Shown: positions 10,169 through 20,525, counted from the first letter of the stretch. The stretch: 32,001 bases of DNA from Chlorobiota bacterium (GCA_013151245.1 JAADIR010000090.1:1-32001); one strand, 5' to 3'. A program made the numbers and translations. The notes: a model not told the origin generated them from the letters alone.

Positions 10169-11294
10169 AACGCAAATGTTTCAATATAATTTCAGCGGCA
10201 TTATTAGACGCCGAACGGCTGCCGAATATTCCTTTTACATTGGCAAGTTTTTTTTTAATTTCTTCATATTTGCTTTGATTGCTCAAAATGTCCTCGGCGG
10301 TTTTGAAAATTTTATTTTCATTTACTTCGCTTTGAATAAGTTCGGGCGCGACGGTTTCATTTGAAATAATATTTATCATTGCAATGTTGTCAATCTTAAC
10401 GAGCGCTCTTCCGATTAAATAAGTCAAATAATTTGTTGAATAAACGACGAGCATCGGCAATTCGGAAAGTCCCGCTTCAAGCGTTGACGTTCCCGACTTA
10501 ATAATTCCGAATTTAGAATGTTTCATAAAATCGTAATGGTTTTCTTCAACTACTTTAGCGCCGCTGTTTTTCAACTCGTCCGAATCGATGTGAGGCTGAG
10601 TGAGAACGACTATCTGCATATTAAATTTATCGGCAATTCTCTTTGCGGAACTTAACATCGTTGAAAAGAGTCTTTCGATTTCTTGTTTCCGCGAACCGGG
10701 CATAAGAAGAAGTATCTCTTTCTCGTTATTCAAATTGAATTTCTCAAAAAGCGCTTCTTTTGAAATGAAGTTATAGTTTTCCATTCTTTCAATCAGCGGA
10801 TGACCGACAAACTCCGCTTTCATCCCATAACTTTCGTAGAAATCCTTTTCGAAAGGGAAGACGACGAGCATTTCATCTACGATTCTAATTATTTTTTTTA
10901 TTCTGTTTTTTCCCCAAGCCCATATCTGCGGAGAAATGTAATAGATAATATTTATTCCGAGTCTTTTCAGTTTCTTCCCGAAATTAAGATTGAATCCCGG
11001 ATAGTCGATCAAAACTACGTTCCGAATATTTTGTTCTTTTATTGTTTCTAAAAGTTTTTTCTGCACTTGCTTGATAAACGGAAGATGCTTCAAAATTTCA
11101 ACCAGACCGAGAAACGCCATATCCTTTATGTGGAACTGCGCGTTCTGTCCCGCGGCAATCATTCCGTCTCCGCCGACGCCGAAGATTTCCAAATCCGGCG
11201 ACTTCGCTTTTAACGCGGAGATCAAAGCCGCGCCGTGCATATCGCCCGAAGCTTCGCCGGCAAGAATCATTATTTTGGAAGGGGAATTCATCAA
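10155..11294 (-). CDS. lpxB: Lipid-A-disaccharide synthase
   Basis: ILAGEASGDMHGAALI, GVGGDGM, IDYPGFNLNFGK, YYISPQIWAWGKNRIKKI, FEKDFYESYGMKAEFVGHPLIE, LMPGSRKQEIERL. Confidence 0.97.
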   Translation of the reverse strand: MMNSPSKIMILAGEASGDMHGAALISALKAKSPDLEIFGVGGDGMIAAGQNAQFHIKDMAFLGLVEILKHLPFIKQVQKKLLETIKEQNIRNVVLIDYPGFNLNFGKKLKRLGINIIYYISPQIWAWGKNRIKKIIRIVDEMLVVFPFEKDFYESYGMKAEFVGHPLIERMENYNFISKEALFEKFNLNNEKEILLLMPGSRKQEIERLFSTMLSSAKRIADKFNMQIVVLTQPHIDSDELKNSGAKVVEENHYDFMKHSKFGIIKSGTSTLEAGLSELPMLVVYSTNYLTYLIGRALVKIDNIAMINIISNETVAPELIQSEVNENKIFKTAEDILSNQSKYEEIKKKLANVKGIFGSRSASNNAAEIILKHLRYEKG

Positions 11295-11875
11295 ACGCCA
11301 AAGTAAAATAAAATTATCAAAATAATTACTACCGAACCGATTGCCTGAAACGTTCTCCGTTCGGAGCGCAAGCCCGCTTTCAGATTTAGCGGCGGCTGCT
11401 TTATGTCGTCTCTTTTGAACGCTGTCAATCGCGGAATCAGTTTCGGCACGTTTCTTTTATATTCTTCGTATTGTTCTTTGAAAGTTTTCTTAAGATATTC
11501 CTCTTCTTCGGAAATAATAAAATAATATTGAACGTAAAAGAAAATAAATGCGACAATCTGCAAATAGGGGAATAGCGCCATCGACATAACGCCCACGCCC
11601 AAGTAAATCAATATGTTGCCGAGGTAAAGAGGATTGCGGACGTAAGCAAATGCGCCGCTGACAACGAGATAAGTTCCGCCCACTTCCCCCGTCGTGCGCG
11701 TTTCGCTGCCGGCGTAAGCGACGCCCCAAAGGCGGAAACTTTCGCCTATCAAAATCATTGCGAAGCCGATCATCATGCTTTCAATCGTCGCCCGCTGAAA
11801 AAATATCATTACAAGCAAAAAAGGTATCGGAGTGTAACTTCTGTATTTAAATATTTTAGAGGCTAAATTATTCAT
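11291..11875 (-). CDS. Isoprenylcysteine carboxyl methyltransferase / PEMT-like integral membrane methyltransferase
   Basis: VSGAFAYVRNPLYLGNILIYLGVG and EEEEYLKKTFKEQYEEYKRNVPKLIPR, typical of ICMT/PEMT family; several TM segments; ATGA-type overlap with lpxB. Confidence 0.8.
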   Translation of the reverse strand: MNNLASKIFKYRSYTPIPFLLVMIFFQRATIESMMIGFAMILIGESFRLWGVAYAGSETRTTGEVGGTYLVVSGAFAYVRNPLYLGNILIYLGVGVMSMALFPYLQIVAFIFFYVQYYFIISEEEEYLKKTFKEQYEEYKRNVPKLIPRLTAFKRDDIKQPPLNLKAGLRSERRTFQAIGSVVIILIILFYFGV

Positions 11876-11877
11876 CG

Positions 11878-12609
11878 TTATCCTTGTGAGTAAACTTCGT
11901 TTCTTTTTAATTGCGCTTGACGTCTTTTCTTAACAAGCGTTTTGTTTTTAAGAACTTCAATCCTTTTTTGAACGTCGCGGAACGTCGTGAACGGAAAGTA
12001 AGTGATTCTGTTCTTTTCGCAATATTTGAGCAGCGAACGTTTGGCAAAAATAAAATCGCAGAACTGCGCCGGGCAAACGTCGGAATATCCGTCGCCGATG
12101 TAAATTGAAATTTCCTCGTCGCCGCTGTGATTGATTACGTGATTCCGTTTACAGTTTGCGCAAATTTTACATTCTTCGTCTTCGTAGGGAAAAGAAAGAA
12201 TCATTTCGTTATTTTTTCCGAACTCAAGTTTGTTCGAATATGTTTTAATGTAATCGAACTTTTCTCGTTTCAATATTTTGTCGATATAATAATCAAGTCC
12301 GTCGCTTAAAATGACGGTTTCAAAATTATTCGCTTCGGTAAATTTGATAAATTCCGCAAAGTCCGGATCGATATGCATTTCGTCGAGGAAGGAATCAAAT
12401 TCGTTCAAGTTCAAATTATCAACCGTTTCCGCAAGACGAATCCAAGTTTCTTTCGAATTGATTTCGCCGTTAAGCCAAAGTTTGATTATTCCGTAAGCTT
12501 CCTCCGCGTCGCCGAATTTAAGAAAGAACTGTTCCCCGACGTCTTGCTGCGTAATAGTTCCGTCAAAATCTATGAATATTTTAAAATTTTTATTTTTGGT
12601 ATTAATCAT
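11878..12609 (-). CDS. HAD-IB phosphatase, MtnX/phosphoserine-phosphatase-like
   Basis: IFIDFDGTITQQDVGEQFF (motif I), ETVILSDGLDYYID (motif II), IYIGDGYSDVCPAQFCDFIFAK (motif IV), and a CKICANCKRNH cysteine cluster. Confidence 0.83.
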   Translation of the reverse strand: MINTKNKNFKIFIDFDGTITQQDVGEQFFLKFGDAEEAYGIIKLWLNGEINSKETWIRLAETVDNLNLNEFDSFLDEMHIDPDFAEFIKFTEANNFETVILSDGLDYYIDKILKREKFDYIKTYSNKLEFGKNNEMILSFPYEDEECKICANCKRNHVINHSGDEEISIYIGDGYSDVCPAQFCDFIFAKRSLLKYCEKNRITYFPFTTFRDVQKRIEVLKNKTLVKKRRQAQLKRNEVYSQG

Positions 12610-12615
12610 ATAATG

Positions 12616-15600
12616 TTAAACCGGAAGCTGCTCGTTAAACTGCACGGCGGCAAGTTTTGAAATGCCTTCTTGCTGCATTGTTACGCCGTACATGTTTTCC
12701 GCCGCGTCCATAGTTTTTTTATTATGCGTAATCATAATGAACTGTGTATTAACGCTGAAGTCCTTAATTAAATTAGTAAATCGTCCCACGTTTGCGTCGT
12801 CAAGCGGCGCGTCAACTTCGTCGAGAATGCAGAAGGGACTCGGCTTGACGAGATAGATTGCAAAAAGAAGAGCGGTTGCCGTCAGCGTTTTTTCGCCTTG
12901 CGAAATCAAATCAATTGAAGCGGGACGCTTTCCTTTCGGCTTTGCAATAATTTCAATTTTTGCTTCAAGCGGGTCGGCGCCTTCTTCTAAGAATAGATCC
13001 GCTTCGTCGCCTTCATTGAAAAGTTTTCTAAATGTTTTAATAAAGTTAATTCTTATTTGTTCAAACGTATCTAAAAAGAGTTTCTGCGCCGTCTCATTAA
13101 TATCTTCTATTGTGCTTATTAAATCTTTTTGCGATTCTATCAGATCGTTTCGCTGCAGATGAAGAAAATCAAGCCGCTCTTTTTCTTCTTCGTATTCCGA
13201 ATAGGCGAGAAGGTTAACGGGACCCAAATTTTTTACTTTTTGTTTCAGGTCGTGAACCTCGGCGCTTTCAGATCGAAAATCGTAAGTTTCCAAATCGTCA
13301 AATTCTTTTTCTTGAAGTTCAATCGTATATTCTTCCCGAATATGTTCCACAAGATTTTCAAGCCGGAGAGAGGCTTCGCTGAGGGCGATGTCAACTTTAT
13401 GAATTTCGTCGGAAACCGTTTCGCGTCTGTTGCGGAGCAGATTCAAATCGCTTTCATAACGCGAAGCTTCGGATTTTATTGATTCCAGTTGCAAAGAAAT
13501 TTCTCGTTTCTCGTCGCTCAATCTTTGATGAATTCCGGAAAGCTCTTCCCGCTCAACGTCGAGTTTTGCAAATATTTCCTTCAATTCTCCGATTTTCTCT
13601 TCCGTTGAAAGCAAATCTTGCTTCCGCGCCGCAATATCGTTTTCAATTTTGATTTTATTTTTTCTTCCGCGTTCAATTTCGTTAGCGAGGTTTTGAATTT
13701 GTCCGCGAAGACGTTCGATTTGGACCTTCAGCAAATTATATTCTCCGAGCGATTTATTGTAATCTTCTTCGAGCGCCTTTGCTTCTTCCTCGGCGGCGGC
13801 AAGACGCGCGGAAGATTCGTCTCTTTTACCGGAAATTATATTTAGTTCGCTTCTCACATTTTCAACTTCGTTTGCCACGCTCGTCGATTCAGCCGCAAGC
13901 GCTTGAATTTCGTACTGAAACTTGTCAATCTCCTCTGAATATTTTTCTTTCTCAAACTCAAGCTGCGCGATTTGCTTTTCGACGTTCCCCAAGTCGTTAA
14001 CGAGGAGTTTCCCTTTTTCGCTCAGCACTTTAAGATCAATTTCGGAAATCAGCCGTTCGGTTTCTTCAATTTCTTTTGTCAAATTAAAAACGTTTTGTTC
14101 AAGCTGCGGAAGTTCATTCTTCAGCTGTTCAAGTAGTTTCTTTCGCCCGAAAATAGTTTCTTCGGAATTTGTATGAGAAGATACCGCCTCAATCGTTCCA
14201 TCGGGTTGAATCAAATCTCCGTGCAGAGTTACAATTGTGAACTCGGGGAAAGAATTTCTGAACGCAAGCGCGGTTTCGATATTTTCAACGACGATTGTGC
14301 GGCTCAAAATCTTGTCAAAATAAGATTTCCATTTTCCCTCGGTGGCAACCAGCGTATTAGCCCACGCAATAAATCCGTTTTCCTTTTCAATTTTTTTCGA
14401 ACTTCTTTTAAGCGCAAAATTATTGAGTTTCGATATGACGCCTTTTTTCTTTCCATTTTCTTCGAGAAGGAAAAAAGCGGCTTTTCCCAAATCGTTTTTG
14501 GAAAGATAGTCGAGGGCGCTCAGCAAATCGTCGTAGCTTTCGATAAGAAGATTATTCAGCACGTTTTTCAACGCGGCTTCAAGAGCGTATCTGTATTGGT
14601 CTTCCGTGGTTCCCACGTCTGCTATTATTGTTTTTTCTTTCTCCGTCCAGCCGTCGCTTTCAAGAAGATGCTTTGAGCCGCCGGAAACGCCTTCGAGATT
14701 GTTTATCAGCGTTTGAATAAAATCTATTTTATCCTTCAGCCCCTGAATAGCGCTTTTCTCTTCAATCTCTTTCGAATGAAGTTCGTTTAATTTATTAGTC
14801 AGATCGTCTTTCTCTTTCTGTCTTTTTGCGTAAAGAGATTCCGACTCTTCAATCTTTAAAATAATTTCTTCTTTTTCGTTTTCAAGTTCTTCAAGGAAGC
14901 CGACGGTTTTTGCCGTATCGTTTGTGAGATTTTGAATTTTCTTATTTAATAGTTCAATCCGTTCGTTATTTCGTCCGGCTCGTTCGAGCATCGAATCAAG
15001 TTTCGTTTCTTTTTCGTTGAAATCCTTTTGAATAGAAATCGATTCGTCGCTTAAATCCTTAAGCGCTTGTCTGTTTGCTTCAACAATACTTTTTGTAGAA
15101 GAGACGACTTCGTTTTTGTCTTCGAGTTCTTCTTCTTTCACTTCAAGCTGAATTGTTAATTCTTCTTTCTTTGTCAGCGAGCGTTGAACGACGGCTTCGG
15201 TATCGTCGGCTTGCCGCATAAACTCTTCAACTTCTTTTCTGAAGCGAATAAGATTTGCTTCGGATGATTTCAATCTCTCTTTGTTAATCGAAATGGAATT
15301 GCTCAATTGATGCATCTTTTCGCTGTGGCGACCTATTTCGGAGCGCTTTTGCTGGAGTTCTTTTTCAATCTCGGTCGTTTTCGTACGATAAGCAATCAGC
15401 TCCCGTTCGGTGGAGCGAATATTTTCATCAATCGAATCTTTCTCGATTTTCAATTCTTCTTTTTTGCTCCGGTTCTCTTTTATTTTCCGAGAGGAAACGG
15501 TGAATTCTCTTTCGGCGAGACCGAGTTCTTTTTCCCTCAAAACGGTTTGAAGCCGGTTGTATTTATCAACGCGCTTTGCCTGGCGTTCGAGCGAACGAAC

Positions 15601-16203
15601 CGAGCGCTCCACTTCGGAAACTATGTCGTTCACGCGGGTTAAATCGGATTTCACGTCGTCAAGTTTTTTCAGAGTAAGTCTTCTGCGGAGCTTATATTTA
15701 TTAACTCCCGCCGCTTCCTCAAACATCTTCCGCAGTTCGTCCGCTTTGTTGTTGATGATTGTGCTTATCATCTTCAACTCAATTACCGAATAAGCGTTTG
15801 CGCCCATTCCGGTGTCCATAAAAAGATTCGTAATATCTTTCAACCGGCAGATGTTTTTATTCAGTAAATATTCGCTTTCGCCGGAGCGGAAAATTCTGCG
15901 GGTTATCGTTACTTCGGTATATTCTGAAGGGAGAGTATTGTCGTCGTTGACAATCGTCAGCGTAACTTCCGCCATTCCCATCGGTTTTTTATCGTTTGTT
16001 CCGTTGAAAATAACGTCTTCCATTTTGTCGCTTCGCAGCATGGAAGTTTTCTGTTCGCCCAAGCACCAGCGGATTGCATCGACTATGTTGGTTTTTCCGC
16101 ATCCGTTTGGACCTACAATTCCCGTAATTCCTTTTGTGAAATTTATCTGAGTCTTGTTAGGGAACGTCTTAAATCCGAATATTTCTAATTTCGAGAGATA
16201 CAA
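12616..16203 (-). CDS. smc: Chromosome segregation protein SMC
   Basis: 1195 aa; [43 protein letters not shown] (Walker A), long coiled coils, hinge region, [40 protein letters not shown] (signature plus Walker B). Confidence 0.97.
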   Translation of the reverse strand: MYLSKLEIFGFKTFPNKTQINFTKGITGIVGPNGCGKTNIVDAIRWCLGEQKTSMLRSDKMEDVIFNGTNDKKPMGMAEVTLTIVNDDNTLPSEYTEVTITRRIFRSGESEYLLNKNICRLKDITNLFMDTGMGANAYSVIELKMISTIINNKADELRKMFEEAAGVNKYKLRRRLTLKKLDDVKSDLTRVNDIVSEVERSVRSLERQAKRVDKYNRLQTVLREKELGLAEREFTVSSRKIKENRSKKEELKIEKDSIDENIRSTERELIAYRTKTTEIEKELQQKRSEIGRHSEKMHQLSNSISINKERLKSSEANLIRFRKEVEEFMRQADDTEAVVQRSLTKKEELTIQLEVKEEELEDKNEVVSSTKSIVEANRQALKDLSDESISIQKDFNEKETKLDSMLERAGRNNERIELLNKKIQNLTNDTAKTVGFLEELENEKEEIILKIEESESLYAKRQKEKDDLTNKLNELHSKEIEEKSAIQGLKDKIDFIQTLINNLEGVSGGSKHLLESDGWTEKEKTIIADVGTTEDQYRYALEAALKNVLNNLLIESYDDLLSALDYLSKNDLGKAAFFLLEENGKKKGVISKLNNFALKRSSKKIEKENGFIAWANTLVATEGKWKSYFDKILSRTIVVENIETALAFRNSFPEFTIVTLHGDLIQPDGTIEAVSSHTNSEETIFGRKKLLEQLKNELPQLEQNVFNLTKEIEETERLISEIDLKVLSEKGKLLVNDLGNVEKQIAQLEFEKEKYSEEIDKFQYEIQALAAESTSVANEVENVRSELNIISGKRDESSARLAAAEEEAKALEEDYNKSLGEYNLLKVQIERLRGQIQNLANEIERGRKNKIKIENDIAARKQDLLSTEEKIGELKEIFAKLDVEREELSGIHQRLSDEKREISLQLESIKSEASRYESDLNLLRNRRETVSDEIHKVDIALSEASLRLENLVEHIREEYTIELQEKEFDDLETYDFRSESAEVHDLKQKVKNLGPVNLLAYSEYEEEKERLDFLHLQRNDLIESQKDLISTIEDINETAQKLFLDTFEQIRINFIKTFRKLFNEGDEADLFLEEGADPLEAKIEIIAKPKGKRPASIDLISQGEKTLTATALLFAIYLVKPSPFCILDEVDAPLDDANVGRFTNLIKDFSVNTQFIMITHNKKTMDAAENMYGVTMQQEGISKLAAVQFNEQLPV

Positions 16204-16216
16204 TAAATTACCTTAA

Positions 16217-18805
16217 TCAGAGTAACCGATACTGTTTGAATGCGTTGATAATATAAAACAACGTCGAGTCGGCAAGCTGGAAATAAACAAGAATTCCGCC
16301 GACAGCAAAAACAAAAAACAAAACACTTACCGTGTAAACGACAATTCCGCGGACGTCAAAAATTACGTAAATCCCTTTGAGCAACCGCTGCAGAAGCCAA
16401 ATCAGAAAGAGAGCGATAAAACCGAAAATATATAGGTTTGCAATCTGCGCTTCAAGAAGGCGATGCAAAATAAGCTCAAGCGGAAGCAGAAGCGTAAGCG
16501 GCATGAACGCCCAAACGACTGTGTAAAACACATTGGAAACAATCACGCGCGTTTTTACGAAAAAGGAACCGAACTTAATAACGGCGACATGAATAAAAAG
16601 CAATAAGACTGAAACGCCGAATAAAATGAAAAACGCCTCCAAAGGATGCCACGCAAGAAAACTAACCGTTTTACTCAATCCCGCCCAATTGAACGAAAGA
16701 ACGACCTTTTCCATCAGGAGATTATTTTTCCAATGGAAAAGAAGAATATCGACGAGCAATGAAAACGTCGCAGAAATTACCAGCATTAAAATTATCGTGT
16801 GAATGCCTGAGAAGATTCGCAAGTCGCGTATGTCGGCAAAAAAGTTATATGGACGGAGCAGCGCGCGCGTTGCGTCTTCTCTGAATTTTCTTTTCGAGTT
16901 TATCAGCAGCGCCATAAAGATTGAAAGAAGCACTCCGAGTATGATAAACAAAACAGGCGAGTTATCTTTTTTACTTCCTAAAGGAATTGTGACTTTCTCG
17001 CCTCCTTTTAATCGCGATTCTAATAGTTTGAATGTTATTCTATCGGCTTTTCTCGTTTCGTTCAAAATTCCGATTTTATATAAATTATCTTTGTCGTATG
17101 AAGCAAAGAAAGAAGTGAAATCGCCTTTGTAATCGAACATTGAATTTAAAAAATAGCCGGCAATTCCTTCGCTGTTTGAAAACGAAATAACGTCGTCGAT
17201 AAATTTTGCTTGTCCCTCAATAGAGAATTTATTTAAGGAACCGTTGGCGGAGCCGTAGTAAGTCGGGTAAGTCGCTTCGCTAATCAATATTCTGTTTCTC
17301 CCGAAAAGATTTTCCGCGTCGGCAAATTTTTCAATAATTTCCGAAGGGGAGACGGCGTATAATTCAACTCCAATTAAATCCAGATTCGATATTTCACTTT
17401 TAGGAAAACCGATAAATGAAGCAAAAGTCAAAACGCCGCTTTCCGATTTTACCGTTTCTGCAAGTTTATCGACAAACTCCAACTGCGCGGGCGAATTAGA
17501 GAGAAACGAACCGCCCAAGCCGAAGCCGGTAATTTCCGTGAACTCGGAATAAGCTTTAACGGTTGTTTTAAGAATATCGTTTACTCGTTTTCTAAAACTT
17601 TGATTGTCTAAAAATTCATCGGGAAGGGAATTCAAAGGAAGTTCTAAAAACGTGAAAAGCCCTATCTTATCTGCGTAGTAAACCGCGTAAGGGTTGGGCA
17701 GATGCTTAGCGAAACGTACGCTGTTGAATCCCGCGGCTTTGATTGTATTCAAATCATTTTCAATTTGGTCGGGACTAATTATTCCGCCATCCGGAGACGA
17801 TTCAAGATACGTCGCTCCGTCGAATGCAACTTTCTTTCCATTTAATAGAGTAGCCTCTTTTGTGTGAACAATTTTTCCCAGCGAAAACGAAGACGACGTT
17901 TCGTCAATCAGTTTTGATCCGGAAAAGAATTTGCAGTTGATAACATATTTATTTGAATTATTCGAGGCGCGGAGTTTAGGATTTGCGATTACAAAATCCC
18001 AAGAGATGTCTCTGCTTCCTCCGTCAATAATTATTCCGTTGAAGAGGGAAGAATCGATTGAAATTCCATTGCGGAGAAGTTTAAATTTAACGGAAAAACT
18101 TCGGCTCGGAATGTTGGCGGTATCCGCGTCAAAAATTGCATCTTCGATAAGCGCCGCGTCGATTTTAATATCAGCTTTCCGTTTCTTCTCGTCAATCAGA
18201 CTATTTACGTTAACAATCTCTATTCTCGATTTCGGAGTAAAGTGAAAATAGACGTCGCGTAAAATTCCGCCTTTATTTTTCGGGAATAAAAATCGCTGCG
18301 CCAAAGGAATTGACGTTTGCGAATCCAGACCTTTTTGAATAATTACTTTCAATGAATTAGGTTCGCTCGATTTCAAAATGTCCGACGGCAGCGTTACGCT
18401 GAAGGGAAAAAGTCCGCCGAGATGCTTATAAACAACGACGTCGTTTATTAGGACTTCCGCAGTGTAATTCACTCCCAGAAAAACCAATTCAATGTCGTAA
18501 AAAGAAATTTCCTTCGCCGTAAGCTCAAATTTCTTTTCGTAAACTAATTCGTCGTTGCAATTTGTGTATGAAGGGACCGAAGCTGAAACCGCTTTTTCCG
18601 GCTCGTCTTTCGGATAAACTTTCCAGCCGTCGGAAAAAAACACAGCTTTTCTAGTTTTCGAAATATCGAAGAAAAGCGAATCGGCGTTTTTAACGTTAAA
18701 ACCGTTGCCGGGGACTAAGGATATTTGCGCGGAGCTCTTGCTGAAAAGCCCGAAAAGGAGGAAAAATAAAAGGAAATTTACAATTGTTTTGTTCATAGTT
18801 CTCAA
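16217..18805 (-). CDS. Glycoside hydrolase family 2-like protein with C-terminal Yip1-like polytopic membrane domain
   Basis: Signal peptide (MNKTIVNFLLFFLLFGLFSKSSAQ); GH2 jelly-roll-like region (VFLGVNYTAEVLINDVVVYKHLGGLFPFSVTL); KAAGFNSVRFAKHLPNPYAVYYADKIGLFTFLELPL (compare GH2 RTSHYP...D motif); ILISEA; roughly 230 C-terminal residues hydrophobic with several TM segments. Confidence 0.8.
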   Translation of the reverse strand: MRTMNKTIVNFLLFFLLFGLFSKSSAQISLVPGNGFNVKNADSLFFDISKTRKAVFFSDGWKVYPKDEPEKAVSASVPSYTNCNDELVYEKKFELTAKEISFYDIELVFLGVNYTAEVLINDVVVYKHLGGLFPFSVTLPSDILKSSEPNSLKVIIQKGLDSQTSIPLAQRFLFPKNKGGILRDVYFHFTPKSRIEIVNVNSLIDEKKRKADIKIDAALIEDAIFDADTANIPSRSFSVKFKLLRNGISIDSSLFNGIIIDGGSRDISWDFVIANPKLRASNNSNKYVINCKFFSGSKLIDETSSSFSLGKIVHTKEATLLNGKKVAFDGATYLESSPDGGIISPDQIENDLNTIKAAGFNSVRFAKHLPNPYAVYYADKIGLFTFLELPLNSLPDEFLDNQSFRKRVNDILKTTVKAYSEFTEITGFGLGGSFLSNSPAQLEFVDKLAETVKSESGVLTFASFIGFPKSEISNLDLIGVELYAVSPSEIIEKFADAENLFGRNRILISEATYPTYYGSANGSLNKFSIEGQAKFIDDVISFSNSEGIAGYFLNSMFDYKGDFTSFFASYDKDNLYKIGILNETRKADRITFKLLESRLKGGEKVTIPLGSKKDNSPVLFIILGVLLSIFMALLINSKRKFREDATRALLRPYNFFADIRDLRIFSGIHTIILMLVISATFSLLVDILLFHWKNNLLMEKVVLSFNWAGLSKTVSFLAWHPLEAFFILFGVSVLLLFIHVAVIKFGSFFVKTRVIVSNVFYTVVWAFMPLTLLLPLELILHRLLEAQIANLYIFGFIALFLIWLLQRLLKGIYVIFDVRGIVVYTVSVLFFVFAVGGILVYFQLADSTLFYIINAFKQYRLL

Positions 18806-18911
18806 AAATAAAGATTACAAATATAACACAAGATTGAGGGAAAAGCAACGAAAATCGACGTTCAGCCTTGCTGTAAGTTGTTGTAATTAAAGAGGTTTAT
18901 AATGGATAATC

Positions 18912-18960
18912 CGCCGGACGCCGGATGGAGAATGGACAATTGGATGTTTGAAGTCCGGCG
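18912..18960. repeat. Inverted repeat CGCCGGAC...GTCCGGCG in noncoding region
   Basis: CGCCGGAC at 18912-18919 and its exact reverse complement GTCCGGCG at 18953-18960, in a stretch with no recognisable gene. Confidence 0.5.
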
Positions 18961-19152
18961 TTGGCGATTTCAAGGAATTTGCGGCATATTAGAAAATCAA
19001 TAAAATCTAATACGTAAACGAAAAGATCAAGAAAGCGAAATGTTCCATTTATCGGGAAGAATTTAGGCGCTAATGCTATAGAGTTTCTGCAAAATAAACG
19101 TTCTGTCATTCAACCGGAGGCTGATAAGTTCGGATCCAGCGGCTGCCGGATG

Positions 19153-19208
19153 AGAAATCTTCTGATTATTACACATAATAAGAGATTTCTCCCTTCGGTC
19201 GAAATGAC
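19153..19208. repeat. Imperfect hairpin plus GAGATTTCTCCCTTCGGTCGAAATGACA dispersed-repeat-like sequence
   Basis: agaaatcttctgattatt...ataataagagatttct inverted repeat followed by cccttcggtcgaaatgaca, which resembles a dispersed intergenic repeat type seen in many genomes. Confidence 0.45.
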
Positions 19209-19245
19209 AAATCATCTAAGAGTTCGCTCTAAAATGGTCGTTTCA

Positions 19246-19328
19246 GTCATTGCGAGGTGTTTTTTACCGAAGCAATCTGTTGATTTTAAGCTGAATTCAA
19301 AAGAGCGCTTCGCGCAGCTCGCAATGAC
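19246..19328. repeat. Small palindromic interspersed repeat (MITE/REP-like)
   Basis: GTCATTGCGAG (19246-19256) and exact reverse complement CTCGCAATGAC (19318-19328) flank 61 nt that include CCGAAGCAATCTG and CGCTTCGCG. This is the familiar GTCATTGCGAG...CGAAGCAATCT...CTCGCAATGAC element type. Confidence 0.75.
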
Positions 19329-19507
19329 AATCATCAATTATTGCTTTTTAGAGAGGACTCATCTAAATATCTTATTTTGCGGAAGCTCTTATATTTATCG
19401 TTAAGAAATTAAAGAAAAATAGTTTCGCATTTTTGTTTGAACAAAATAGAAAAAACCAAAAAGAGATGTATCCGCTCCCATTTAAAACCGGAATTCTCCA
19501 TTGCTAT

Positions 19508-20260
19508 TTACGCGTTAATTATTCCCGCGAAAGAATCGGCTTTCAAACATGCGCCGCCGACGAGCGCGCCGTCAATATCTTTTTCGGCAAGAAGCGTTGC
19601 GGCGTTTTCCGGCTTGACGCTTCCGCCGTAGAGTATTATTACTTTTTCAGCCGCCGGCGAAGAATACTTAGTTTCAATTAATTCGCGGATGAATTTGTGA
19701 ACTTCTTCCGCTTGTTCGGGCGACGCCGTTTTTCCGGTGCCGATTGCCCATACCGGTTCGTAAGCGATAATAACTTCATTCAGCTGATTTTCAGTTACGC
19801 CGTTAAGTCCTTTTTCAACTTGAGACCGTATAACGTCGTTCGTGATTCCGGCTTCCCTCTGTTCCAAAGTTTCTCCTATGCAGAATACCGGTTTCAAATC
19901 TTCCTCCAGCGCTTTCTTGATCTTTTCGTTTATTAATTCGTCGCTCTCTCCAAAAATGTGTCTTCTTTCGGAGTGACCGAGAATAACGAACTCACATCCC
20001 ACGCTTTTGAGCATTCCGGCGGAAATCTCTCCGGTGAACGCGCCGCCGTCGGCTTGGTGCATGTTCTGCGCTCCGAGTTTTATCGATGAATCTTTCGTAA
20101 GCGCGCTCGCGGTTTCCAGCGACGTGTATGGCGGAAAGATAAGCACGTCAACGTTTTCCGGCTTCGAGGCTACTTTACTTTTCAATTCGGAAATCAATCC
20201 GATTGATTCGGAAAGATTTTTATTCATTTTCCAATTGCCCGCAATTATTCTTTTACGCAT
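19508..20260 (-). CDS. tpiA: Triosephosphate isomerase
   Basis: RKRIIAGNWKMNKNL, LGAQNMHQADGGAFTGEIS, VILGHSERRHIFGE, IAYEPVWAIGTGKTASPEQAEEVH, ILYGGSVKPENA. Confidence 0.98.
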   Translation of the reverse strand: MRKRIIAGNWKMNKNLSESIGLISELKSKVASKPENVDVLIFPPYTSLETASALTKDSSIKLGAQNMHQADGGAFTGEISAGMLKSVGCEFVILGHSERRHIFGESDELINEKIKKALEEDLKPVFCIGETLEQREAGITNDVIRSQVEKGLNGVTENQLNEVIIAYEPVWAIGTGKTASPEQAEEVHKFIRELIETKYSSPAAEKVIILYGGSVKPENAATLLAEKDIDGALVGGACLKADSFAGIINA

Positions 20261-20288
20261 AAATTCCTCAAAAATAATTTGTGATTGA

Positions 20289-20525
20289 TTATTTTACCGC
20301 TTCAACTCTTCTGATCCAGGGAATCTCTCTTATCAAAGCGCGTTCGACTCCCGCGCGGAGCGTCATCTGCGACATCGGACAACCGACGCACGCGCCCGTT
20401 AATCTAACTTCTACAATTCCATCGTCGGTTATGTTTACCAGTTCAACGTCGCCGCCGTCCGCTTGCAGATAAGGTCTTATCGAATCTAGCGCCGTTAAAA
20501 TCCGTTCTTTCATTTCATTATCCAT
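20289..20525 (-). CDS. NifU C-terminal domain-like Fe-S scaffold protein
   Basis: 78 aa; IRPYLQADGGDVELVNI, LTGACVGCPMSQMTLRAGVERAL (CxxC). Confidence 0.93.
   Translation of the reverse strand: MDNEMKERILTALDSIRPYLQADGGDVELVNITDDGIVEVRLTGACVGCPMSQMTLRAGVERALIREIPWIRRVEAVK

Noticed and set aside
9825-10364. 179-aa plus-strand ORF
   Set aside because: Antisense to the DUF374 acyltransferase and lpxB, both with clear motifs.
14173-14676. 167-aa plus-strand ORF and other ORFs inside 12662-16150
   Set aside because: Antisense shadows of smc; no domain signatures.
18897-19109. 70-aa minus-strand ORF MTERLFCRNSIALAPK...
   Set aside because: Lies in the repeat-rich noncoding stretch, no recognised family, partly made of the CGCCGGAC repeat; treated as noncoding.
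19150-19404. 84-aa plus-strand ORF MRNLLIITHNKRFLPSVEMTNH...
   Set aside because: Composed largely of the hairpin and palindromic repeat elements; a chance ORF through repeats.
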